A DNA stretch of 64,000 nt, taken from NCBI RefSeq assembly GCF_014650435.1, contig NZ_BMUY01000003.1, forward strand, positions 558,001 to 622,000, in the 5' to 3' direction. The notes beneath the pieces were generated by a model. That model did not search any database, had not been told where the DNA came from, and saw only the letters and a list, made by a program, of their open reading frames with translations. Position numbers and translations under genes: made by a program. This DNA comes from Streptomyces tendae (GTDB taxonomy: Bacteria; Actinomycetota; Actinomycetes; Streptomycetales; Streptomycetaceae). Each line of letters starts with the position of its first letter. The first letter of the stretch is position 1. Shown here piece after piece: positions 7,931 to 16,618 of the stretch.

Positions 7931-8634
7931 CAGCCCGCTTCCCCCCGCAGGAGGGCGGGCAGGCCGGCGACGGAGTCCAGCACGTGAGTGGCGCCCGCCT
8001 CGCGGAAGGCGTCGTCGCCGTGGGCTCCGGTGCGCACTCCGGCGACCAGGCCCGCACCGGCCCGTACGCCGCTGAGCACGTCGTACGAGGTGTCGCCGAC
8101 GACGGCGACCTGCTGTACGCCCTCGGCGGCGCCGGTGCGCAGGAACGCCTCCAGCACCATGTCCGGGTACGGCCGTCCGCGCCCGCCGGCGTCGGCGGGG
8201 CAGAGGGTGAGCGGCACCAGGTCGCGCCAGCCGAGCGCGTCGAGGATGGCGTCCTGGGTGACGCGGGCGAAGCCGGTGGTGAGGACGACGGTGCGGCCGT
8301 CGGCGGCCAGTTCCGCGACGGCCTCGCGGGCGCCGGGGACGGGGGCGATCAGGCCGTCGTCGACGAGGGCGCCGTACGCCTTCTCGAAGGCGGCGTTGGC
8401 CCGCCGGGCGCGGTCCTCGTCGCCGAACAGGTGGCGGAAGACGGAGATCTTGGACTCGCCCATGGTGGCGCGGACGTGGGCGAGTTTCTCGGCGTGGTCC
8501 GGTGTGCCGGGCTCGACGCCGAGTTCGCGGGCGGCGGCGTCGAAGGCGCGCTCGACGAGGCCGCCGTCGGCGACGGTGGTGCCGGCCATGTCGAGGACGA
8601 CGAGGCTGATGTCGGGGGTGGTCGGAGGGGTCAT
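7930..8634 (-). CDS. Phosphonatase-like HAD hydrolase
   Basis: 234 residues from the ATG at 8634. A GTG at 8646, overlapping the upstream stop as GTGA, would add four residues and is equally plausible. Motif I is LVVLDMAGTTV; the MAGTT after the nucleophile Asp is typical of phosphonoacetaldehyde hydrolases and their relatives (TIGR03351-type family). VVLTTGFAR is motif II and VAVVGDTSYDVLSG motif IV. The Schiff-base Lys of true PhnX cannot be confirmed by eye. It lies between the FAD oxidoreductase and the transporter ATPase, which fits cleavage of the C-P bond of an aldehyde made by that oxidoreductase. Confidence 0.86.
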   Translation of the reverse strand: MTPPTTPDISLVVLDMAGTTVADGGLVERAFDAAARELGVEPGTPDHAEKLAHVRATMGESKISVFRHLFGDEDRARRANAAFEKAYGALVDDGLIAPVPGAREAVAELAADGRTVVLTTGFARVTQDAILDALGWRDLVPLTLCPADAGGRGRPYPDMVLEAFLRTGAAEGVQQVAVVGDTSYDVLSGVRAGAGLVAGVRTGAHGDDAFREAGATHVLDSVAGLPALLRGEAG

Positions 8635-8642
8635 CGGTGCTG

Positions 8643-9767
8643 TCACCAACCCAGTTCGTTCGCGGTGGTCTCGGCTATCGCGGGTGAGCAGGTCATGCCG
8701 CGCCCGCCGGGCCCGGTGACCAGCCACACGCCGTCGCGCACCCGCTGCCGGTGCACGACCCGGCGGGTGTCGGTGCACTGCGCGTACACCCCGGCCCAGC
8801 GGCGGCGGATGCGGGGCAGCGGGCGGCCCAGGAGGGACTCGACGACGCCGGTGAGGTGCTCGTAGGGGTCCTCGACGGTGTCGAAGGCGAAGGGGTGCTC
8901 GTACTCGTGGGTGTCGCCGATGGTCAGGCCGCCGTCGGCGCGCTGGACCATCAGCAGCTGCATCCGGTGCTCGGCGGCCGTGGCCGGCTGCGGCTGCCGG
9001 GCGTTGAGCTCGTCCAGGGCGGGCGAGCCGTACGCGGGGTAGTAGCGGAAGCTGTCGGCGTCGGCGACCGAGGTGGTGAGCGGTTCGCCGAGCGGGTCGG
9101 TCTGCATCATCTGGAGCCGCACCCGGCGCACCGGCAGCTCGGGGCCGGCCAGTTCGCGCACGAGGCCGCCGAGCCAGGCGCCGGTGCACAGGACGACGGC
9201 GTCGCCGGTGTGCGTGTCGCCGTGGTCGTCGCGGACGGCGTGTTCGCCGACGACGTCGCGGACCTCGCGGCCGGGCAGGAAGGTGTAGCGCGGGGACTTC
9301 AGCAGCTCGGCGCGCAGGGCGAGCTGGGCGGTGCGCGGTTCGACGGCGGCGTCGCGCTCGCAGTACAGGGCGGCGTCGAACGCGCCGCGCAGGGCCGGGT
9401 TCAGGGCCCGGGCCTCAGCGGCGGTGAGCAGCTTGTGGCCGCGGGCGGCGGCGTCCGGGCGGGCGACGGCCGCCTCGGCGACGGCCACCTCCAGGTCGCC
9501 GCGCAGCGGGGTCAGGGAGCCGTTCGGGCGGAAGCCGAGGGCGGGGATCCGGCCGCCGATCTCCTCCCACAGCTCACGGGCCCGCAGTGCGGTCTCCAGC
9601 TCCGCACCGCCCGCGCGGCCACTGACCCAGATCTGGCCGAAATTGCGCAGCGAGGCGCCGCGGGCCTCGGTCTCGCGCTCGATCTGTACGACCTCGTGGC
9701 CGCGGTTCACTGCGTGCCACGCGTGCATGGTGCCCACCACGCCGGCTCCGACGACTATCACTCTCAC
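8643..9767 (-). CDS. FAD-dependent amine oxidoreductase of phosphonate loci (TIGR03364-like)
   Basis: 374 residues from the GTG at 9767, which has AAGGAG ten bases upstream and puts the Rossmann motif VRVIVVGAGVVGTMHAW at the very N terminus. This is a DAO-type flavoprotein (glycine oxidase/sarcosine oxidase superfamily). The block ASLRNFGQIWVSG marks the subfamily that is found beside phosphonatase-like HAD enzymes. GPGGRGMTCSPAIAE near the end closes the FAD site. The likely reaction is oxidation of an (N-alkyl)aminoethylphosphonate to phosphonoacetaldehyde. This is inferred from the neighbouring hydrolase and aminophosphonate-type importer. It is the first gene of the operon. Confidence 0.85.
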   Translation of the reverse strand: MRVIVVGAGVVGTMHAWHAVNRGHEVVQIERETEARGASLRNFGQIWVSGRAGGAELETALRARELWEEIGGRIPALGFRPNGSLTPLRGDLEVAVAEAAVARPDAAARGHKLLTAAEARALNPALRGAFDAALYCERDAAVEPRTAQLALRAELLKSPRYTFLPGREVRDVVGEHAVRDDHGDTHTGDAVVLCTGAWLGGLVRELAGPELPVRRVRLQMMQTDPLGEPLTTSVADADSFRYYPAYGSPALDELNARQPQPATAAEHRMQLLMVQRADGGLTIGDTHEYEHPFAFDTVEDPYEHLTGVVESLLGRPLPRIRRRWAGVYAQCTDTRRVVHRQRVRDGVWLVTGPGGRGMTCSPAIAETTANELGW

Positions 9768-9843
9768 GACCGCCACGCTCCTTGGCATCGGGGAACCGGA
9801 GGAATCCGGCTGACAACGAGAGCGTGAACTGGCCATCACGTTT

Positions 9844-9854
9844 GGGCTAGACCC
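9844..9854. promoter_or_regulatory. Candidate GntR operator
   Basis: In the 131-bp gap between the GntR gene and the phosphonate operon, the minus strand reads GGGTCTAGCCC, an imperfect palindrome centred on CTAG. It resembles the GGTCTAGACC core bound by HutC-type GntR regulators such as DasR. It lies about 77 bases upstream of the oxidoreductase start codon. Function is inferred from position and motif. Confidence 0.5.
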
Positions 9855-9898
9855 GTTATCTTTTCGTTACTCTGCTGGACGGTCGTTGAGGATGTTTT

Positions 9899-10654
9899 TC
9901 AGCCGCGCAGATGGGCCGTGAAGGAGAAGCGGTCGCCCCGGTAGAGCGTGCGCACCCGCTCCAGCGGGCGGCCCCCGGTGTCCCGGGAGACGCGGTGGAT
10001 GAGCAGCATCGGGAGGGCCGGCGGGGTGCCGATGAGGAGGGCCTCGCGCGGGGTGGCGAGCACGGTCTCGATGCGTTCGTCGGCGTCCCCGAAGGCGATG
10101 CCCTGCTCGGCGAGGTGCGCGTAGAAGGACGAGTCCGGGTCGAAGGCGGTGTCCAGGTCGGGGATGCGGGCCACGGCGACGTAGGTGCTCTCCAGGCCGA
10201 CCCGCTCGTCGTCGGCGAGCAGCACGCGCTCCAGGTGCCAGACGGGCTCCCCGCGCGTGAGGCCGGTCTCGGCGGCGAGCGCGTCGGGACACGGGAAGCG
10301 GTCGAGGGTGACGAGCGCACGGCCGGGGGTGCGCCCCTGGCGCCGGACGCCCTCGGTGTAGCTGGCCAGGGACAGCGGCTGGGCCAGCTTCGGCCCCGCG
10401 ACCACGGTGCCCCGCCCCTGTCGGCGCAGCTTGCCCTCCAGCACGAGTTCACGCAGGGCCTGCCGCACGGTCTCGCGGGCGACCTCGTAGCGCTCGGACA
10501 GGTCCCGCTCGGTGGGGATGGCACTCCCCTCCCCCAGCTCACCGACGAGCCGGTCGATCCGCGCCTTGACGGCGTAGTACTTCGGCACACGCCCGTGCTC
10601 GGGAATCCCGGAGCGCACGGGAGCGCCCGGGGCCTGGTCGTTCGGATAGTCCAC
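9899..10654 (-). CDS. GntR/HutC-family regulator with UTRA domain
   Basis: 251 residues. The winged helix-turn-helix spans about residues 24-90 (IPTERDLSERYEVARETVRQ). The C-terminal UTRA ligand domain includes WHLERVLLADDERVGLE and a PMLLIHRVSRD strand. HutC-type regulators bind small effectors through UTRA and usually repress adjacent transport operons. It lies upstream of the phosphonate operon on the same strand, with a CTAG palindrome in the gap, so it probably controls that operon. The effector (a phosphonate or an intermediate) is a guess. Confidence 0.87.
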   Translation of the reverse strand: MDYPNDQAPGAPVRSGIPEHGRVPKYYAVKARIDRLVGELGEGSAIPTERDLSERYEVARETVRQALRELVLEGKLRRQGRGTVVAGPKLAQPLSLASYTEGVRRQGRTPGRALVTLDRFPCPDALAAETGLTRGEPVWHLERVLLADDERVGLESTYVAVARIPDLDTAFDPDSSFYAHLAEQGIAFGDADERIETVLATPREALLIGTPPALPMLLIHRVSRDTGGRPLERVRTLYRGDRFSFTAHLRG

Positions 10655-10705
10655 GCAGGGATGTTCGCAGACGCGGGTGACGAGCCGGGTCCCGCCGGCG
10701 ACCTC

Positions 10706-11998
10706 TCAGCCGCCCTCCCCCCGCCCGAACAGGGGGGCGAGCAGGAGTTGGGCCGCGCCCTCCGCCACACCGCGGGTCCCGGCCGGGGCGAGGCGCACCG
10801 GTACGGGGCCGTCGTGGCCGCCCTCGCGGCGGGCTCGGGCGTCGAGGACCGCGCCGACGCCGTGGACGAATGCCTCGGGTGCGGCGGCGACGGTGCGGCC
10901 GCCCAGCAGCACCAGGTCGATGTCGAGCAGCCCGGCGAGGTTCGCGGCACCCGTGCCGAGCACCCTCGCCGCCTCCGCGAGGTCCCCGCGGGCGACGGCG
11001 GCGAGGCACAGGGCCTCGATGCAGCCCCGGGCGCCGCAGGTGCAGGGCGGCCCGTCGAGCTGGACGACCTGGTGCCCGAACTCCCCGGCGCCGGTCCTGG
11101 CGCCCCGGTGCACGCCGCCGCCGAAGACGAGACCGGCGCCGAGTCCGGTACCGAGGTGCAGATACGCGAAGGATCCGCCCCGGGCACCCGCACCGGCCGC
11201 CTCGACTCCAGCGCCACTACCCCCCTCGCCTCCCGCCTCGACTCCCGCGCCGCTGCCCTCCTCGCTACCTTCCTCGGCCCCCGCGCCGCCGACCGCGAGG
11301 CCGAGCGCCGCCGCGTTGGTGTCCTTGTCGACGACGACCGGCACGCCCAGCCGCCGCTCCAGCGCCTCCCGCAGCGGGTAGCCGTCCCACCCCGGGAAGC
11401 CGGTGATCCGGTGCAGCACCCCGCGGACGTGGTCCAGCGGCCCCGGCAGGGCGACGCCGAGCCCGAGGAGGGTGGGAGCGGCGGCGAGTGCGGCGCCCGG
11501 CACCCGGGCGCCCTCCGCGACGAGATGCCCCAGCCCCTCCGCGGCGAGTTCCTCCGCGGCCCGCGCCACCATCTCCAGTACGGTCTCCGCTCCCGCGCCC
11601 AGGTCCAGGGGTGCGCGCCGCTCCGCCACCACCGTGCCGTCGAGGTCGACCAGCACCGCCCGCAGCTCGTCGCGGTCCAGGTGGACGCCGAGAGCGTGGC
11701 CCGCCCCGGGCACCAGGCGCAGTACCGTGCGCGGCTTGCCGCCGGTGGACGCGCGGCGCCCGGCCTCGGCGGCCAGGCCCTCGCCCCGGAGCCGGCCGGT
11801 GATCTTGCTGACCGCCTGCGGGGTGAGTCCGGTGCGCTCGGCGAGTTCCAGCCTGCTGATGCCCGCGCCGCCGGCGGTGCGCAGCAGGTCGAGCACCAGG
11901 GCGGTGTTGTGGCTGCGCAGGGCGAGCAGGTTGGCGCCGCCCGCCGCGCCCCGCATGCCGCCGCCGGTCCCCGTTCCTCCGCCGTTGCTCCTGTTCAC
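10706..11998 (-). CDS. ROK-family transcriptional regulator
   Basis: 430 residues from the GTG at 11998. An N-terminal winged helix (about residues 40-95, LELAERTGLTPQAVSKITGRL) is followed by the ROK actin-like fold with LGVHLDRDELRAVLVDLDG. The zinc-binding motif CTCGARGCIEALC is near residue 316. The insert EEGSEEGSGAGVEAGGEGGS is a low-complexity loop. It is transcribed away from the Gfo/Idh gene at 12055, and the 56-bp gap holds a strong palindrome, so it most likely represses that gene and itself in response to a sugar. The start is uncertain: the Gly/Thr-rich first 20 residues may be untranslated. Confidence 0.87.
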   Translation of the reverse strand: MNRSNGGGTGTGGGMRGAAGGANLLALRSHNTALVLDLLRTAGGAGISRLELAERTGLTPQAVSKITGRLRGEGLAAEAGRRASTGGKPRTVLRLVPGAGHALGVHLDRDELRAVLVDLDGTVVAERRAPLDLGAGAETVLEMVARAAEELAAEGLGHLVAEGARVPGAALAAAPTLLGLGVALPGPLDHVRGVLHRITGFPGWDGYPLREALERRLGVPVVVDKDTNAAALGLAVGGAGAEEGSEEGSGAGVEAGGEGGSGAGVEAAGAGARGGSFAYLHLGTGLGAGLVFGGGVHRGARTGAGEFGHQVVQLDGPPCTCGARGCIEALCLAAVARGDLAEAARVLGTGAANLAGLLDIDLVLLGGRTVAAAPEAFVHGVGAVLDARARREGGHDGPVPVRLAPAGTRGVAEGAAQLLLAPLFGRGEGG

Positions 11999-12023
11999 AC
12001 CCCCATTGTCTCCGGCGCTTGCA

Positions 12024-12046
12024 CTTTGGCAACACCGTTGCGAAAG
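12024..12046. promoter_or_regulatory. Palindromic operator between ROK regulator and Gfo/Idh gene
   Basis: Left arm CTTTGGCAAC and right arm GTTGCGAAAG, separated by three bases, pair at nine of ten positions. The site sits in the 56-bp divergent gap, nine bases before the Gfo/Idh ATG, and would overlap both promoters. This is the expected place and form for an operator of the neighbouring ROK protein. Confidence 0.65.
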
Positions 12047-12054
12047 TAGGGTGC

Positions 12055-13137
12055 ATGACTGGTACCCCTCCCGGCACTCCCCCGCTGCGCGTCGGCCTCG
12101 TCGGCTACGGCCTCGCGGGCTCCGTCTTCCACGCCCCGCTGATCGCCGCCACCGAGGGCCTGGCCCTGGACACGGTCGTCACCTCGAACCCGGAGCGGCA
12201 GCAGCAGGCCCGCGCCGAGTTCCCCAACGTGCGGACCGTCGCCACGCCCGACGAGCTGTTCGACCGGGCCGGCGAGCTGGACCTGGTCGTCGTCGCCTCC
12301 CCGAACAAGACGCACGTACCGCTCGCGACCCGGGCCCTTCAGGCCGGTCTGCCGGTCGTGGTGGACAAGCCGGTGGCGGGCACGGCGGCCGAGGCGCGGA
12401 CGCTGGCGACGCTGGCCGAGGAGCGCGGCCTGCTGCTCTCCGTCTTCCAGAACCGCCGCTGGGACAACGACTTCCTCACCCTGCGCCGGCTCCTCGCCGA
12501 GGACGCGCTGGGCGAGGTGTGGCGCTTCGAGTCCCGCTTCGAGCGCTGGCGGCCGAAGCCGAAGGGCGGCTGGCGCGAGTCCGGCGACCCGGCGGAGATC
12601 GGCGGCCTGCTGTACGACCTCGGCAGCCACGTCGTCGACCAGGCCCTCGTCCTGTTCGGCCCGGTCACGCAGGTGTACGCCGAGTCCGTGGTCCGGCGCG
12701 CGGGTGCGGAGGCGGACGACGACACGTTCCTCGCGCTCACGCACGCGAACGGCGTCCGCTCCCACCTGTACGTCTCCTCCACCGCCGCCCAGCTCGGCCC
12801 GCGTTTCCGGGTGCTCGGCTCGAAGGCGGGGTACGTCAAGCACGGCCTCGACCCGCAGGAGGCCGCACTGCGCGAGGGCAAGCGACCGGGCCCCGGCTGG
12901 GGCGAGGAGGACGAGTCGCTGTGGGGCCGCGTCGGCTCCGGGGAGTCCCCGCTGACCGGCGGCGGACAGGTGGCGCGGACCGACCCGGGCGACTACCCGG
13001 CGTACTACGCGGCCGTGGCGAAGGCCCTGCGCGAGGGCGGCCCGAACCCGGTGGACGCGTTGGAGGCGGCCGCCGCCCTGGACGTACTGGAGGCGGCCCG
13101 CCGGTCCGCCCGGGACGGGGTGGTGGTGTCCCTGTGA
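12055..13137 (+). CDS. Gfo/Idh/MocA-family NAD(P)-dependent oxidoreductase
   Basis: 360 residues from the ATG at 12055; the longer frame starts inside the operator and lacks a ribosome site. The N-terminal Rossmann motif is LRVGLVGYGLAGSVFHAP. VDKPVAGTAAEA contains the family EKP-like lysine motif, here DKP. GGLLYDLGSHVVDQ carries the catalytic-region Asp and His. Members oxidise or reduce sugars, inositols and related polyols. Its GTGA overlap with the next gene shows an operon. The ROK regulator and divergent palindrome suggest sugar-dependent control; the substrate is unknown. Confidence 0.88.
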   Translation: MTGTPPGTPPLRVGLVGYGLAGSVFHAPLIAATEGLALDTVVTSNPERQQQARAEFPNVRTVATPDELFDRAGELDLVVVASPNKTHVPLATRALQAGLPVVVDKPVAGTAAEARTLATLAEERGLLLSVFQNRRWDNDFLTLRRLLAEDALGEVWRFESRFERWRPKPKGGWRESGDPAEIGGLLYDLGSHVVDQALVLFGPVTQVYAESVVRRAGAEADDDTFLALTHANGVRSHLYVSSTAAQLGPRFRVLGSKAGYVKHGLDPQEAALREGKRPGPGWGEEDESLWGRVGSGESPLTGGGQVARTDPGDYPAYYAAVAKALREGGPNPVDALEAAAALDVLEAARRSARDGVVVSL

Positions 13138-13610
13138 GCACGGCACCGACGACACCCACCGTGGCGGAGCTGGAGGAGCAGGAACGCCGCCTGGTCTTCC
13201 GCCGGTTCACGAACGACGACGCGTGGGCGCTGGGCTCCCTGCTCGTCGAGCTGGCCCGGGAGCGCGAGGCCCCGGTCGCCATCGACATCCACCGCGCCGG
13301 ACAGCAGCTGTTCCACGCCGCGCTGCCCGGCTCGACCCCCGACAACGACGCCTGGATCGCCCGCAAGCGCCGTGTCGTGGAGCGGTACGGCTCGGCGTCG
13401 TACCTGGTCGGTTCGCGGTTCCGGGCCAAGGGCACGACCTTCGAGGAGTCCTCCCGGCTCGACCCCGACGCGTACGCGGCGCACGGCGGCTCCTTCCCCC
13501 TCACCGTCGCCGAGGTCGGCGTCGTCGGCACGGTGACGGTCTCCGGGCTGCCGCAGGTGGAGGACCACCGGCTGGTCGTCGAGGCGCTGGAGCGGTTCCT
13601 GGGCGAGTAG
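13134..13610 (+). CDS. UPF0303/heme-degrading-domain protein
   Basis: 158 residues from a GTG at 13134 that overlaps the stop of the Gfo/Idh gene (GTGA). It resembles the UPF0303/DUF336 family: AIDIHRAGQQLFHAALPG, a central RKRRVVERYGSASYLVG and a C-terminal GTVTVSGLPQVEDH. The family shares the HbpS/GlcG alpha-beta fold, some members of which bind or degrade heme, but most, including those beside sugar dehydrogenases, have no assigned role. Translational coupling with the oxidoreductase suggests a shared pathway. Confidence 0.82.
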   Translation: MSTAPTTPTVAELEEQERRLVFRRFTNDDAWALGSLLVELAREREAPVAIDIHRAGQQLFHAALPGSTPDNDAWIARKRRVVERYGSASYLVGSRFRAKGTTFEESSRLDPDAYAAHGGSFPLTVAEVGVVGTVTVSGLPQVEDHRLVVEALERFLGE

Positions 13611-13715
13611 CCCGACCGGCCCCGCCGGAGGTGACCGGGGAATCAGCGGTGGGTACCCGTGGTTGTCAGCCAGACACCCAGATGATCACGGTGCCCACCG
13701 GAGGGATCGCAAGCG

Positions 13716-14588
13716 ATGAACGAGGCGACGGCTTCCCTGAAGGAATCAGTCGGACGGTACGGCGTCTGGAGCGGCGGGCTTCGCTCCGAGGACCCGGAAG
13801 GCGCGCCCGAACGCGCCGAGGCGGTCGCCGAGTTGGAGCAGCTCGGCTACGGCGCCCTGTGGCTCGGCGGCAACACCGCCGCCCGGCACGCCGCGCCGCT
13901 GATCGGGGCGACCGAGCGGATCGTGGTCGGCACCAGCATCCAGAGCATCTGGGAGCACAAGGCGTCCGAGGCGGCAGCGGGCTTCGCCGAGCTGGAGGTG
14001 TCCCACCCGGGCCGCTTCGTACTCGGCCTCGGCGTGAGCCACGCCCCGCTCGCGCAGGGGTACCGCCGCCCGTACTCGACGATGGTCGGCTACCTGGACG
14101 AGCTGGACCGGGCCGGGATGCGCTCCGGCCACCGGGTGCTGGCCGCGCTCGGCCCGAAGATGCTGGACCTGGCCCGGGACCGGGCGGCGGGCGCCATCCC
14201 GTACCTGGTCACGCCGGAGCACACCGCGCAGGCCCGCGAGCGGCTCGGCGGCGGCCCGCTGCTGGCCCCGGAGTTCAAGGTCGTCCTCGACGCGGACCCC
14301 TCCCGCGCCCGTGCGACGGCCCGCGCCTACCTGGCCATGTACCTGAAGCTGCCGAACTACACGAAGAACTTCCTGAACCTCGGCTTCACGGACGACGACG
14401 TCAGCGGCGGCGGCAGCGACCGCCTCATCGACGCCGTCTTCGCCTGGGGCGACGAGGCCACGGTCCGCGCCCGCATCGACGCCTTCCACGACGCGGGCGC
14501 CGATCATGTCGCCCTCCAGCTGGTGGAGGACGACATGAACCGCCTCCCGCGGGAGGGCTGGCGCCGGCTCGCCGCGCTCCTGGCCTGA
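13716..14588 (+). CDS. F420-dependent LLM-class oxidoreductase
   Basis: 290 residues. It has a luciferase-like TIM-barrel sequence of the TIGR03620-type F420 subfamily: YGALWLGGNTAARH near the N terminus, RIVVGTSIQSIWEH, and HPGRFVLGLGVSHA, which lines the cofactor pocket. F420H2-dependent enzymes of this type are common in actinobacteria and reduce varied substrates. The start ATG at 13716 follows GGAGGGATCGCAAGCG. It is followed by a strong hairpin and is probably monocistronic. The substrate is unknown. Confidence 0.87.
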   Translation: MNEATASLKESVGRYGVWSGGLRSEDPEGAPERAEAVAELEQLGYGALWLGGNTAARHAAPLIGATERIVVGTSIQSIWEHKASEAAAGFAELEVSHPGRFVLGLGVSHAPLAQGYRRPYSTMVGYLDELDRAGMRSGHRVLAALGPKMLDLARDRAAGAIPYLVTPEHTAQARERLGGGPLLAPEFKVVLDADPSRARATARAYLAMYLKLPNYTKNFLNLGFTDDDVSGGGSDRLIDAVFAWGDEATVRARIDAFHDAGADHVALQLVEDDMNRLPREGWRRLAALLA

Positions 14589-14630
14589 CGGCGGGCGCGG
14601 GCGCGGGCGCGGCTGAGTCGAACGCACGAA

Positions 14631-14664
14631 CGCCGGCCGCGGGGCGAGGTCCGCGCGGCCGGCG
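14631..14664. terminator. GC-rich hairpin, probable bidirectional terminator
   Basis: GCCGGCCGCG and CGCGGCCGGC form a 10-bp perfect stem between the F420 oxidoreductase (+) and the converging FAH-family gene (-). There is no T tract, as is usual in Streptomyces. Confidence 0.6.
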
Positions 14665-14711
14665 TGGTGTGCGTCCGGGTCACGGCCGACGTGGTGGGCG
14701 TCCGGGTCACG
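14663..14711. repeat. Two 22-bp direct repeats, 27-bp period
   Basis: Copies at 14663-14684 and 14690-14711 differ at one position; both contain GCGTCCGGGTCACG. They follow the hairpin in a non-coding gap of about 180 bp between converging genes. No function is evident. Confidence 0.6.
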
Positions 14712-14769
14712 CCGCGCGGTGGGCCACCGGCGCCGGCCGCTCCACCGGCGCCGACGGGCCCGCGCTCGC

Positions 14770-15627
14770 TCAGGCCCCCTTGAGCTCCTGCCGCTGCCGC
14801 CCCAGCCCCTCGACCTCCAGCTCGACCACGTCCCCGGCCCGCAGGTACGGCTTCGGCTCGGGCTGCCCCATCGCCACGCCCGCCGGCGTCCCGGTGTTGA
14901 TGACGTCACCGGGACGCAGCACCATGAACCGGCTGACGTACCGCACGACCTCCCCCACCGGGAAGATCTGCTCCGCCGTCGTCCCGTCCTGCTTCAACTC
15001 GCCGTTCACCCACAGCCGCAGCGACAGCCGCTGCGGGTCGGGCACCTCGTCGGCGGTCACCAGCCACGGGCCCAGCGGGTTGAACGTCTCGCAGTTCTTG
15101 CCCTTGTCCCAGGTCCCGCCGCGCTCGATCTGGAACTCCCGCTCGGACACGTCGTGCGCGACCGCGTACCCGGCGACACACGCGAGCCCCTCCTCCGCCG
15201 ACTCCAGGTAGCGGGCCGTACGCCCGATGACGACCGCCAGCTCCACCTCCCAGTCGGTCTTGGTGGAACCGCGCGGCACGAGCACCGTGTCGTGCGGCCC
15301 GACCACCGTGTCCGGCGCCTTGAAGAAGACGACGGGCTCGGCGGGCGGCTCGGCACCGGTCTCGCGGGCGTGGTCGTGGTAGTTGAGCCCGATGCACACG
15401 ATCTTGCCGATGCGACCCACCGGCGGTCCGACGCGCAGCCCGGTGCCGTCCAGGGCGGGCAGCCCACCGGCCGCGGCGGCGGACCGGATCCGGCCGAGCG
15501 CGTCCTCGTCGGCGAGCAGGTCGCCGTCGATGTCCGCCACGACGCCCGACAGGTCTCGCAGGGTCCCGTCGGCGTCGAGCAGCGCGGGCCGCTCGGACCC
15601 CGCCGTACCGACTCGCAACAGCTTCAT
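14770..15627 (-). CDS. Fumarylacetoacetate hydrolase (FAH) family protein
   Basis: 285 residues from the ATG at 15627 (GGAG nine bases upstream). It has an N-terminal small domain and a C-terminal FAH fold. IVCIGLNYHDHARE and VVFFKAPDTVVGPHD are family blocks. The metal-binding acidic residues lie in DWEVELAVVIGR, and NTGTPAGVAMGQ closes the active site. Such enzymes hydrolyse or decarboxylate 2,4-diketo acids in aromatic or sugar catabolism. There is no pathway partner next to it, so the substrate cannot be named. Confidence 0.88.
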   Translation of the reverse strand: MKLLRVGTAGSERPALLDADGTLRDLSGVVADIDGDLLADEDALGRIRSAAAAGGLPALDGTGLRVGPPVGRIGKIVCIGLNYHDHARETGAEPPAEPVVFFKAPDTVVGPHDTVLVPRGSTKTDWEVELAVVIGRTARYLESAEEGLACVAGYAVAHDVSEREFQIERGGTWDKGKNCETFNPLGPWLVTADEVPDPQRLSLRLWVNGELKQDGTTAEQIFPVGEVVRYVSRFMVLRPGDVINTGTPAGVAMGQPEPKPYLRAGDVVELEVEGLGRQRQELKGA

Positions 15628-15806
15628 GATCCCCAACTCCTCGATCGCGGGCAGCCCGCCCGACGTTGCGCGACCTGGGTGCGGCAGTACCGCGGCAGCC
15701 ATCGGAGGACTGGTCGATCGTCCAAGGCCCGGTTCCACTCCGCAAGACCCCGTTCACGTACTGGACCGTAGCCACGCGCGCCACGGCCGGGCCCCGGCGG
15801 ACCCGC

Positions 15807-16520
15807 TCAGCGGTAGAGCACGGCCCGCTCGACGGCGCTCCACGTCGTGCTGGTGACGACGTACAGCGCGGCGGCCAGCGGCACCACGGCCACGGTGACG
15901 AGCGTGAAGAAGGACATGAACGGCATGACCCTGGTGATCGCGCCGACCCCCGGTACGGCCTGCCCGTCACCGGCGGGCAGCACCGGCCGGTCGGCCATCG
16001 TCCGCCTGGTGAGCCGGTAGCTGAAGGTGGCGACCGCGGCGACGACCGCGAACAGGACCACGTACACGAGCCCGGCCCCACCGAGGGGTCCGCCGTCCCC
16101 GAAGGCGTCGGCCCACCGTCCGCCGAGCGGGGCGGACAGGAGCCGGTGGGAGAGGAGTCCGTTGGCCTCGCCGCCGATCGTCGAGCTGGAGAAGAGGTGG
16201 TAGAGCAGGAAGAAGGCGGGGATCTGGCACAGGCTGGGCAGGCAGCCGGACAGCGGGGAGACCTTCTCCTCGGCGTGCAGTTCGAGCACGGCCCGCTGGA
16301 GCTTCTCGGGGTTCTTGGCGTGCTTGCGGCGCAGTTCGGCGATCCGCGGCTGGAGTTCGGTGCGCGCCTTCTGCCCGCGGGCGGCGGCCCGGGAGAGGGG
16401 GTGGACGAGGAGCCGTACGAGCGCGGTGAACAGGACAATGGCGGCGGCCGCGGCCGAGGCGCCGAACAGGGGCTGGAGCAGGTCGGCGAGGTGCTCGACC
16501 AGGCTGGCGAAAACGGACAT
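15807..16520 (-). CDS. YidC/Oxa1-family membrane protein insertase (short paralogue)
   Basis: 237 residues from the ATG at 16520. It has the five-helix YidC core without the long tail of the main actinobacterial YidC. The conserved cytoplasmic hairpin follows the first core helix (ARTELQPRIAELRRKHAKNP); GCLPSLCQIPAFFLLYHLF is the signature helix, and the hydrophilic-groove Arg is in FTALVRLLVHPLSR. It would insert or fold membrane proteins. As a short paralogue next to a DUF6412 gene it is likely an accessory copy, not the essential one, which is expected near the origin. Confidence 0.87.
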   Translation of the reverse strand: MSVFASLVEHLADLLQPLFGASAAAAAIVLFTALVRLLVHPLSRAAARGQKARTELQPRIAELRRKHAKNPEKLQRAVLELHAEEKVSPLSGCLPSLCQIPAFFLLYHLFSSSTIGGEANGLLSHRLLSAPLGGRWADAFGDGGPLGGAGLVYVVLFAVVAAVATFSYRLTRRTMADRPVLPAGDGQAVPGVGAITRVMPFMSFFTLVTVAVVPLAAALYVVTSTTWSAVERAVLYR

Positions 16521-16618
16521 GAGCGGGTGAGCCCTCCGGGGGTCTCGTCGTGCCGGGGTGAGGTGAGGCGGCATGACGACACGACCGGCGCGGGGCCAGG
16601 TGTGGAAAGAGCCGTGCC

